From CAIKMD01 sp963702925 (GTDB lineage Bacteria > Pseudomonadota > Alphaproteobacteria > ATCC43930 > CGMCC-115725), in NCBI GenBank assembly GCA_963702925.1, contig OY969771.1:868001-932000 (forward strand): a stretch of 64,000 bases of DNA, read 5' to 3'. Shown here in pieces: positions 27,371-35,245 of this stretch. Below the pieces are notes generated by a model, which was given only the letters and a program-made list of their open reading frames with translations, had not been told where the DNA came from and searched no databases. The position numbers were made by a program, and so were the translations under genes. Position 1 is the stretch's first letter. Each line of letters begins with the position of its first letter.

Positions 27371-29989
27371 ATGAACGTTATTAATCGCGCGTCCCCGGTC
27401 GGCTCGGAAGAAGCCTCCAACGCCAAGGACGATGTCTGGATCCCGTCGGCTTGTGCGTTCTGCTACGGATCGTGCTCGATCAAGGTGCATCGGGTCGACG
27501 GCGTCATCGTCAAGATCGAGGGCAACCCCGAGAGCGCCATCGGCAAGGGCCGCATGTGCGCCAAAGGCGTCAGCGGATTGATGATCCATTACGACCCAAA
27601 CCGCCTGACCAAACCTCTGCGCCGAACCAATCCCAAGAAAGGCATCGGTATCGATCCCGGTTGGAAGGAAATTTCCTGGGAAGAGGCGATGGACGAGATC
27701 GTCGGTCACCTCAAGCGGATGCGCGCGGAAGACCCACGCAAGCTGGTGATGCAGCGGACCACCACCGTGACCGCGAGCAGGATTCCTTTCCAGTCCTTCG
27801 CGTTCGGTTTCGGCACGCCCAATCTGTCGGTGTCCGGCGGCGGCTTGCATTGCGGCAACGGCGCCCACCTGATCAGCGGCATCATGCATGCCTCATGGGG
27901 CATCGTGCCGGACTTCCCTTATTGCAACTACGCCATGTATTTCGGGGCCTCGAAAGGACATTCGGCCGGCCACGTCTCGACCTCGAATATGGGGCTTGCC
28001 GCCGATGCCCGCGCTCGCGGCATGAAGCTCGTGGTCTTCGATCCGATGTGCAACTACGCTTCGGCCAAGGCGACGGAATGGGTGCCGCTACGGGTCGGGA
28101 CCGATGCGGCGGCGGCTCTCGCCATGTGCAATGTGATCGCCAATGAATTGGGCGCCCTCGACATCCCCTATCTCAAATCCAAGACCAACGGCCCCTACCT
28201 GATCGGTCCAAACGGCCGCTATCTGCGCGACGAAAAAAGCGACAAGCCGATGGTATGGGACCTCGTTGCCGGCCGGCCTTGTCCCTTCGACGGCACCGCC
28301 GCGGAGCACATGGCGATCGACGGAACCTATCAGGTGGACGGCGTCAGCTACCGGCCGTCTCTTGTCCTGCTCAAAGAGCATTTGAAGAAATTCACGCCCG
28401 AATGGGCCGAGACGATCACCACCATACCCGCCGCCAATCTTCGCCGCTTAGCCACCGAGTTCGCGACCGAAGCCCGAATCGGCAGCACCATCGTGGTCGA
28501 CGGGGTCACCCTTCCTTACCGCCCCGCCGCCGCGATTGCCTTTCGCGGCAACCAGGGGCATCGCAACTCGGTCTATAACTTCCTCGCCGTCGACTTGATG
28601 AACCATCTGGTCGGAGCTGCAGACATGGTCGGCAGTTGCATGGGCTTTCCGCCCGTCAGCGAGGGACATCCCGATACCGGCCGGCCGCGCTTCCAACCGA
28701 TCAAGACTCCGGATGGCCTGATGGAGGTGGGGGCCTGGATGGGTTACCACCATCCCTACCCCATCCATGATCCGCAGCTGCCGAAGGGACTAGGCATGCA
28801 AGGGGCGTTTCCGATGGGAATGACCTCGCCGTTTCTCGACGCTCCCGACCGCGAGGATATCTGGAAACGCTTCGGCATCGAGTATCAGCCGGAAATGCTC
28901 ATCAATTGGGGCGCCAATTTGCTGATGAGCATCGCCAACAAGGAGACGCTTGCCAAATCCTTGGCGGCCTACAAGTTCATCGTCTCCTTCGATCTCTTCC
29001 TCACGGAAACATCGGATTTCGTCGACATCGTTCTGCCCGATTGCGGCTATCTGCAATCGGTCAATTCGCGCGCCAATTTTCCATCGATTCTCGCTCATCC
29101 GTCGAGCATGGGAGAATGGAGCTGGCCGATCCGCCAGCCGGTCGTCCCGCCGATCGGCGAGCAGCGGCGTTTCACCGACGTACTCCTCGAACTCGCCGAT
29201 CGCGGCGGTTTCCTGCCCGACCTGCTCGCCGCCTATAACGTCGCGCTCGATCTCGAGCCACCCCATCGGCTCGACGTCACAAGGAAATACACGTACGAAG
29301 AAATCTGCGACATCGACCTCAAGCACAAATTCGGTGATGAGCGCGGGCTTGATTGGTTCAAGGAACACGGGCTGATCAAATGGAAGAAGAAGCCCGAAGA
29401 AATCTATTGGCGCGCTTTCCTCGATATTCGCGTGCCGATCTATTGGGAATGGATGGAGGACCTTGGGGAAAAGGTCGCCGCCCTCGCCGAGCCGCGCGGT
29501 CTGCCGATTCCGCGCGAGTATTACAAACCGATGCCCGATTGGCTGCCCTGCAGATCGCATGAATGCCACAAGCCCGGCTTCGATTTCTACGCGTTTTACT
29601 ATCGCGATATTGTCCACACCAACAGCTACACGATGGAGAATGCCTGGCTCGACGAGGCCGCCCGGCTCGATCCTTTCTCTTACGCGATTGCCATCAACAC
29701 CGAGTCCGGCAAGCGGCTGGGATTGGCCAGCGGCGACGTAATCTGGCTCGAATCGGAAGCCGGCCGGCGCATCAAGGGGCGCGTGCGGTTGACCGAGTGT
29801 ATCCACCCCGAAGGGATCGGGGTTGCGGCCCTGGCCAACCATTGGTCGAAAGGCCTGCCGGTGGCAAAGGGAAAGGGCGTGTTCTTCAACGATCTGCTCG
29901 AATTGACCTGGGACTACATAAGCCCCGTCAATCTCGGCCTCGATATCTGCGCCAAGGTGAAGGTTATCAAGATTGGGAGCGGTCCATGA
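27371..29989 (+). CDS. Molybdopterin oxidoreductase, DMSO-reductase family catalytic subunit
   Basis: An 872-residue bis-MGD enzyme. The N-terminal cluster motif is Cys28-x2-Cys31-x3-Cys35-x27-Cys63 (SACAFCYGSCSIKV to RMCAKG). SGGGLHCGNGAHLI places a Cys (161) where the Mo-ligating residue usually sits, as in polysulfide, tetrathionate or arsenate-type members rather than the Asp of NarG. The C-terminal cofactor domain includes ESGKRLGLASGDVIWLESEAG. There is no twin-arginine signal, so it should face the cytoplasm. A GGAGAG at 27361-27366 supports the start. Downstream come a four-cluster Fe-S protein and an NrfD anchor. PadBCD (phenylacetyl-CoA oxidoreductase) has this layout and is one candidate, but the substrate remains unproven. 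Confidence 0.82.
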   Translation: MNVINRASPVGSEEASNAKDDVWIPSACAFCYGSCSIKVHRVDGVIVKIEGNPESAIGKGRMCAKGVSGLMIHYDPNRLTKPLRRTNPKKGIGIDPGWKEISWEEAMDEIVGHLKRMRAEDPRKLVMQRTTTVTASRIPFQSFAFGFGTPNLSVSGGGLHCGNGAHLISGIMHASWGIVPDFPYCNYAMYFGASKGHSAGHVSTSNMGLAADARARGMKLVVFDPMCNYASAKATEWVPLRVGTDAAAALAMCNVIANELGALDIPYLKSKTNGPYLIGPNGRYLRDEKSDKPMVWDLVAGRPCPFDGTAAEHMAIDGTYQVDGVSYRPSLVLLKEHLKKFTPEWAETITTIPAANLRRLATEFATEARIGSTIVVDGVTLPYRPAAAIAFRGNQGHRNSVYNFLAVDLMNHLVGAADMVGSCMGFPPVSEGHPDTGRPRFQPIKTPDGLMEVGAWMGYHHPYPIHDPQLPKGLGMQGAFPMGMTSPFLDAPDREDIWKRFGIEYQPEMLINWGANLLMSIANKETLAKSLAAYKFIVSFDLFLTETSDFVDIVLPDCGYLQSVNSRANFPSILAHPSSMGEWSWPIRQPVVPPIGEQRRFTDVLLELADRGGFLPDLLAAYNVALDLEPPHRLDVTRKYTYEEICDIDLKHKFGDERGLDWFKEHGLIKWKKKPEEIYWRAFLDIRVPIYWEWMEDLGEKVAALAEPRGLPIPREYYKPMPDWLPCRSHECHKPGFDFYAFYYRDIVHTNSYTMENAWLDEAARLDPFSYAIAINTESGKRLGLASGDVIWLESEAGRRIKGRVRLTECIHPEGIGVAALANHWSKGLPVAKGKGVFFNDLLELTWDYISPVNLGLDICAKVKVIKIGSGP

Positions 29990-30594
29990 GACTGGGCATG
30001 GTGATCGACCTCAAACGATGCATCGGCTGTTATGGCTGCCAAGTGGCGTGCAAAGCCGAGCATGGAACGTCGCCCGGCGTTTTCTGGGCGCGGGTGTTGA
30101 AACAAGAGATCGGCGAATATCCGACCGTCAGCCTTGTCCCCCTGCCGGTGCTGTGTAACCACTGCTCCGATCCTCCTTGCGTCGATGTTTGTCCCACCGG
30201 CGCCAGTTTCGTCTGGGAGGATACCGGTGTCGTCGACATCGACCCCGCCAAATGCGTCGGGTGTCGAAGCTGCATGATGGCCTGCCCTTATTCCAACCGC
30301 TACTTCGTGCCCGAGCGGCTCAATTATTACGGCGACAAAGGTCCGACGGTGTTCGAGCAATATTGGAACGAACGCAGCGAAGTCGGCATCGTCACCAAGT
30401 GCAATTTCTGCCGCGAGCGCGTGTCAGCCGGCAAAGAACCAGCTTGCGTCGCCAATTGCCCGACAGTGGCCCGATATTTCGGCGATCTCGACGATCCCAC
30501 GAGCAAGGTGTCGCGGCTCATCGCGGAGCGTGGCGGTTTCACCTTGCATCCGGAAAAGGGCACAAAGCCGAACGTCTATTACCTTCCGGCATGA
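29986..30594 (+). CDS. Four-cluster ferredoxin-like subunit of the molybdoenzyme
   Basis: A 202-residue electron-transfer subunit with 16 cysteines in four groups: KRCIGCYGCQVACKAEHG, LCNHCSDPPCVDVCPTG, AKCVGCRSCMMACPYSN and KCNFCRERVSAGKEPACVAN followed by CP. Each group supplies ligands for [4Fe-4S] clusters, as in PsrB, DmsB and PadC. The opening MRLGMVIDLKRCIGC is close to Fe-S subunits of cytoplasm-facing complexes. The ATG overlaps the catalytic-subunit stop (ATGA, 29986-29989). It would pass electrons between the molybdenum subunit and the membrane anchor. Confidence 0.9.
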   Translation: MRLGMVIDLKRCIGCYGCQVACKAEHGTSPGVFWARVLKQEIGEYPTVSLVPLPVLCNHCSDPPCVDVCPTGASFVWEDTGVVDIDPAKCVGCRSCMMACPYSNRYFVPERLNYYGDKGPTVFEQYWNERSEVGIVTKCNFCRERVSAGKEPACVANCPTVARYFGDLDDPTSKVSRLIAERGGFTLHPEKGTKPNVYYLPA

Positions 30595-30614
30595 GGCCAG
30601 CAGGAGCGCGAGCG

Positions 30615-31523
30615 ATGGCAAGCGGACAAATCCGATACGAACAGTTTCTCGCCGACCTCAAGGCCGAATACCGCCCACAACGCGAATGGTCGGAGGGCCG
30701 CGGGCTCTTCCTTATCGTCGGCCATTTCCTCGTCGGTGTGGCGGGAGGCGCCTGGGTTTATGGGCAAGTCCTCAACTACACGCCTTGTCTGCTTGCGGCC
30801 TTCATGCTGGGAGCGGCCGGCGGTCTGGCCCATCTTGTCAATCTAGGGCGCCCGGAGCGCTTCTGGCGCATGATGGTACGGGTTCGAACGTCGTGGGTGG
30901 CACGCGGGTTTTGGGGCCTAAGCCTGTTCCTGCTGGGCAGCGTTCTGTATTTGCCGGCCTTGTTGTGGCCGGCCTGGGCGTGGTCGCCCTTCTCGCTCCT
31001 CGCCCGTGCCGGCGACTTGCTCGCCTGGATCGGCGCGGCGGTGATGATCGGCTATATGGGATTCGCCTATATGGTTTCCAAAGGCATCCCGTTCTGGAAT
31101 TCCGCGCTGCATCCCGTTCTCTATATAACTTATGCGGCGCGCGGCGGTGCGGGCGCCGTGCTTGTCCTGGCCGCGTTCTTCGGCCAACCGGTGGATCCCG
31201 CCGCCGGTCTGCTGCAGTCTTGGATCGCCATCACAGCGGCGGTCATCGTCCTCTGGAGCGTGGAAATCATCACCGTGCAGTCGAGCGGCGATGCCGCTGC
31301 GCGTTACTCGTTGCACGAGCTCTTCCGCGGCCATTTGGTTCCTTATGTTTATGGCGGAACATTGCTAATCGGCTTGGTCCTACCCGCTTTCCTTATGAGC
31401 GGGGTGGCACTGCCGCGCTCGGCCCTGACCTTGGCCCTGATCGGCTTGAGCTCGATCATCGGCGACCTGTTCATGAAGCTTTCCTCGGTCAAAGCCGGGG
31501 TTCATCTGCCAATCCGCCTCTGA
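30615..31523 (+). CDS. NrfD/PsrC-type membrane anchor of the molybdoenzyme
   Basis: A 302-residue integral membrane protein with eight or so hydrophobic segments (for example GLFLIVGHFLVGVAGGAWVY and LLAWIGAAVMIGYMGFAYMV). The family motif GGLAHLVNLGRPERFWRM sits after helix 2, as in PsrC and NrfD, which exchange electrons with the quinone pool. No haem ligands are expected in this family. I favour the ATG at 30615, preceded by CAGGAG at 30601-30606; an ATG at 30591 overlapping the previous stop would add eight residues. The gene ends 62 bases before a converging transporter gene. Confidence 0.88.
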   Translation: MASGQIRYEQFLADLKAEYRPQREWSEGRGLFLIVGHFLVGVAGGAWVYGQVLNYTPCLLAAFMLGAAGGLAHLVNLGRPERFWRMMVRVRTSWVARGFWGLSLFLLGSVLYLPALLWPAWAWSPFSLLARAGDLLAWIGAAVMIGYMGFAYMVSKGIPFWNSALHPVLYITYAARGGAGAVLVLAAFFGQPVDPAAGLLQSWIAITAAVIVLWSVEIITVQSSGDAAARYSLHELFRGHLVPYVYGGTLLIGLVLPAFLMSGVALPRSALTLALIGLSSIIGDLFMKLSSVKAGVHLPIRL

Positions 31524-31584
31524 GCAGGTTTTCCGAACTTCGGTCGGGCTTCGCGCGTGGAATTGGGCCGACGATTCCCAAAGA

Positions 31585-32847
31585 TCATTTGAGCGCCACG
31601 CGAGCTCCCGCCGCCGGCTGAACCTGTTCCTCCGCCGGAAAAGCATAAGGCCCCAGACGCAAGAAGAGGATGCAGGTCACGGCGAGAGCGACCTCGAAGA
31701 CCACAAAGATTGGCTGGTAGGAGTGCCAGCGATCGAAGGATAGGCCGGCGAGATACGGCCCGAAGCCCGTGCCGATCGAGAAGATCGCGAACATCGTGCT
31801 GTAGATCGCGGGGTAAAACCGCAGGCCGAAATAGCGGCTGACGAAAAAGGCCATGAGATCGACCTCGGCGCCAATGCCCATGCCGCACAGGATGGCTCCG
31901 GCAAGCGGAATCATCCCGCCTGCACCCGTGGCGAGAAGCCCGATGCCGGCCATCGGAATCAGGAAGAAGCAAATCGCGACATAGGGCCCCCAGAACCGAT
32001 CGAGGCACCAGCCCGAAAGGATTCGGCCGAGAATGATCGCAAGCCCCGCCGCCGAGAGCGCGCCCGTCGCGACTTGAACCGGAATGCCGCGGTCGGTGAG
32101 CAACGCGACGATTTGAGTCAGCGTGCCGTTGATGGCCGTCACACCCAGGAAGAAGGCGAGGGTCAGCGCCCAGAAACGCCAGGATTTAAGCAAAGCTTCG
32201 CCGGTCGTGGAGCCGCGTTGCATGCGATCGAGCGGGATCGATGCATTACGGGCGGCATCCTCCCGAGAGGGATCGCGCATGAAGATCGCAAGTGGGATGA
32301 AAGCGAGAACCACGATGGCGACGCCCATCCCGACATAAGCCATCCGCCAGCCGAAATTGGCGATCAGGGCGCCCGCGAGTTGCGGCACCACCGCGGCACC
32401 AAGACCGACACCTGCCATCGCAACACCCAACGCAAGACCGCGTTCGCGATCGAACCATTTCGCGATGACGGTCGCATAACCCACGGGCGTTTGGACGGCA
32501 CCGACAAATCCCGAGATGCCAAAAATGAAATAGACGATGGCGAAAGGCGAAGCTTGCAGGAAGGTGTATGCGGCCGTTGCCAACGCAAAAAGCGCGACAC
32601 CTGGAAGCATGATCTGTCGTACCCCAAATCTAGCGATGAGGAGGCCCAAGATTGGACAGCCCACTGCCGTAAGAGTGGAGTTGAGGATCAAAGCCTTGCC
32701 AAGTTCGGCACGGCCGAGACCCAAGCTTTCGGTCACCGGTTTCAAGAACACGCCGAAAGCGAAGATATTGATCGCGCCGGCCCCAACAACGAGCCCGCAC
32801 ACCGCGGCAAAGACAATCCACCAGCGATTTCGAAACATTTGCAGCAT
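31585..32847 (-). CDS. MFS transporter, OFA (oxalate/formate antiporter-like) type
   Basis: A 420-residue major facilitator with 12 hydrophobic segments. The start RNRWWIVFAAVCGLVVGAGA then INIFAFGVFLKPV is typical of the OFA/monocarboxylate group. The loop between helices 2 and 3 reads GLLIARFGVRQIML, and KWFDRERGLALGVAMAGVGLG fits the same group. It is the last gene of a leftward unit with HyuB and HyuA upstream, so it may import the carboxylate or related compound that those enzymes handle or export the product. A GGGGAA Shine-Dalgarno sequence precedes the ATG. Substrate specificity is not readable. Confidence 0.85.
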   Translation of the reverse strand: MLQMFRNRWWIVFAAVCGLVVGAGAINIFAFGVFLKPVTESLGLGRAELGKALILNSTLTAVGCPILGLLIARFGVRQIMLPGVALFALATAAYTFLQASPFAIVYFIFGISGFVGAVQTPVGYATVIAKWFDRERGLALGVAMAGVGLGAAVVPQLAGALIANFGWRMAYVGMGVAIVVLAFIPLAIFMRDPSREDAARNASIPLDRMQRGSTTGEALLKSWRFWALTLAFFLGVTAINGTLTQIVALLTDRGIPVQVATGALSAAGLAIILGRILSGWCLDRFWGPYVAICFFLIPMAGIGLLATGAGGMIPLAGAILCGMGIGAEVDLMAFFVSRYFGLRFYPAIYSTMFAIFSIGTGFGPYLAGLSFDRWHSYQPIFVVFEVALAVTCILFLRLGPYAFPAEEQVQPAAGARVALK

Positions 32848-32950
32848 GACGTTTCCCCTTTTTTTGAATGTGAGTCCGTCGATAAGGCTTGGTCGCGGAC
32901 AAAGGCTTTTCAGGCCGCGCGACGGACTTCAATCTCGTTACCGTGCTGGT

Positions 32951-35245
32951 TCAGTGCGATGCCACCCCCACCTGTTCAAAAGCAACATCGAGCAATGCGC
33001 CGCATTCGGGGCAGAAATATTCGCGATAGGTCTGCCAATCCAGACGCACCGTCTTGTGTCCCAGCGACGCCGGGGACTTAAGGCGGGTCGGCACGTGATC
33101 GTGAAAATCCGCATGATCGGCACAAATAACGACGCCGCAATCGCCGCAGGCAAGCACGTGTTCCCCACCCGCAACCTCGCCGAGAGACAAACCGCCATAG
33201 GGCGATCGCTCGCGATGATTTACCGATCTCCGCGGCCCGGCGCTCGCGCGTGCCGGCTCGGCCTCGGCCAATCTTGCTCGACGCAAATCGGCGCGCAACG
33301 CCGCGGTCGCCTCGAGATCGACGTTACCTTCCGGCGTCAAAACAACCCCATAGGTATCTCGGGACCGCTCCTTCGACACCAATCCCGCGTGGACGTCTTT
33401 TTCTACCCTTTTCGGGTCACGCATGCAGGGATCGCCAAAACCGCCGCCGCCGCACCAAGCGGTGTAATAGATGTCACCTGGCGCGAGCAGCCGAGGAGGA
33501 ATCAGCGGCGGCTGCGGTTCCGACCCGTCCATCCCCATCAGCTCGTCGACCGGTCGCAGAAGCTTGCCATAGTCAGCCGGCGACAATTTGAAAGGATCGA
33601 CGCCCAAGAGGAATCCGGCTCTTGCCGAGTTTGCAGGATATCCGCCAGCCAGCCCGCGCGTCGTCGAAACGGCACCGCCGATCCCGCGGAACCCGACGCG
33701 CCAAGCCGATGAATTGTGAATCGCCACCGCGATCTCGCCGCCCAAGCCGCCGCGCATTCGCCCGTGGCCGCAGGAGTCGGCGCGCTGACGTCGGAATAGG
33801 TAAACGACCGGATAGTTCGCCTCGTACATTTCGATGTCGGCCATGATCGAGCCCGGCGCAAGCATATAAGCGGACGTGTCATCGCCGTCGTCGAAGGGAG
33901 TCCCTCCGGTCCCGCCGCCATTGCTGTCCAATGTCAGACTGCCCTGAAGCTCGCCATACTGGTCGATCCCTCCCATGTAGACGGCGTTGACGTTGCCGTT
34001 CCACGGGGCGATGACGCTTTGGCTCAAGCCCCCGGCCATCGCCATCTCGCTGACAAGTTTCGTCACGACGCTTGAAAGGAGGCAGAGCGGGCCGGGCGGC
34101 GCCGCAAAGAGCGCCGCCGGATAGCGCGGATTGTAGATCGTGCCTTTCGGTACGGCGATCCGACACGAGGATACGATCCCGCGGTTGGGAAGCAGATCGG
34201 AGAAAATCGTCAAGACGAGAACCGTGAAGATCGCGCCGATCGTTCCAGGAAGGGCGGCATTCACCGGTCCGGGGCACTGCGGCGAGGTTCCGGCAAGATC
34301 GAACAGAATGACATCGCCACGTTTCTCGGCGGTGACCTTGACCTTCAAGAGCGCAGGATTGAGGCCATTGTGGTCCGCAAAAGCTAAATTATACCACTTG
34401 CCATCGGGGATCGCTTTGATCCGTTCGCGCGCTTTGGTTTCTGTCTCGTTGATCATTTTGGAGAGAACGCCCCGCACGAAAGCGGCACCCTCCTGCGCGG
34501 CCATTTCCTCGATCCGAACAGCCGCGACGTTATTTCCAGCGACCTTTGAGGCGATGTCGAGAGAAATCTGCGCCGGATTCCGCGTCGCTCGCTCGATCAG
34601 ACGATAGACATGCGAAACCGGCTCGCCCCTGCTTATCAGCTTGAGGCAAGGGATCCTGATGCCCTCTTGGAAAACATCAGTCGAATCGGCGGTGCCGCCG
34701 GGATCTTTCGCCCCGATCTCGATCGTGTGGGTGAGACTGGCAATCCATGCCACGATCTCCGTGCCCGAGAACAACGGGCGCGCCACAAGAATATCGGGGG
34801 TGTGAATTCCCATAATATAGGGCTCGTTCAGGATGAACTGGTCGCCCGGATGGATGCCTTCCCGATCTGTGCCGTAGCAATGGCGGATGAACTTGATCCC
34901 GGCTTCCGTGCCCGTCAGATGGGGCAGCACACCGGTATTCACATAAGCGGCATGCCCTTCGCTGTCGTAGATCGCGAACACGTATTCGCCGCACTCGGTG
35001 ACCAACGGCGAACTCGACGTTCGCACAAGCGCCCAGGCGGCCTCGCGCACCGATGCGATGATTCGATGCACCGCGACTTCGTATTTCACGGGGTCGATCT
35101 GCGGATCGGTATAATCGAGCGGCCGCAGAACATCGGCAACGATGCCCTCGATGAGATCATCGATCGGCATGTCGCGACGAAGCCCCGGAATGCCGAGCCA
35201 GTTTTCCGGCGCCCGCTCGATTTCCACGGCTGCTTGCTCATCCAT
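32951..35245 (-). CDS. Hydantoinase B/carboxylase subunit with fused acetone-carboxylase-gamma-like zinc domain
   Basis: A 764-residue protein. Residues about 20-600 are the HyuB (N-methylhydantoinase B) domain, with SPLVTECGEYVFAIYDSEGH, GDQFILNEPYIMGIHTPDIL, HTIEIGAKDPGG and DLAGTSPQCPGPVNA. The last 95 residues differ: ACGDCGVVICADH and YREYFCPECGALLDV form a Cys4-type zinc site like the gamma subunit of acetone carboxylase. That fusion favours an ATP-dependent carboxylase role over a simple hydantoinase or oxoprolinase. The ATG at 35245 has GGAGG seven bases upstream. It overlaps the HyuA end by eight bases, indicating a tight complex. Confidence 0.86.
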   Translation of the reverse strand: MDEQAAVEIERAPENWLGIPGLRRDMPIDDLIEGIVADVLRPLDYTDPQIDPVKYEVAVHRIIASVREAAWALVRTSSSPLVTECGEYVFAIYDSEGHAAYVNTGVLPHLTGTEAGIKFIRHCYGTDREGIHPGDQFILNEPYIMGIHTPDILVARPLFSGTEIVAWIASLTHTIEIGAKDPGGTADSTDVFQEGIRIPCLKLISRGEPVSHVYRLIERATRNPAQISLDIASKVAGNNVAAVRIEEMAAQEGAAFVRGVLSKMINETETKARERIKAIPDGKWYNLAFADHNGLNPALLKVKVTAEKRGDVILFDLAGTSPQCPGPVNAALPGTIGAIFTVLVLTIFSDLLPNRGIVSSCRIAVPKGTIYNPRYPAALFAAPPGPLCLLSSVVTKLVSEMAMAGGLSQSVIAPWNGNVNAVYMGGIDQYGELQGSLTLDSNGGGTGGTPFDDGDDTSAYMLAPGSIMADIEMYEANYPVVYLFRRQRADSCGHGRMRGGLGGEIAVAIHNSSAWRVGFRGIGGAVSTTRGLAGGYPANSARAGFLLGVDPFKLSPADYGKLLRPVDELMGMDGSEPQPPLIPPRLLAPGDIYYTAWCGGGGFGDPCMRDPKRVEKDVHAGLVSKERSRDTYGVVLTPEGNVDLEATAALRADLRRARLAEAEPARASAGPRRSVNHRERSPYGGLSLGEVAGGEHVLACGDCGVVICADHADFHDHVPTRLKSPASLGHKTVRLDWQTYREYFCPECGALLDVAFEQVGVASH

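Noticed and set aside
27371..29989. Second nitrate reductase or formate dehydrogenase
   Set aside because: The putative Mo-ligand region has a Cys rather than NarG Asp, there is no selenocysteine-type context, and the partners are Fe-S plus NrfD proteins, not NarI or FdnI.
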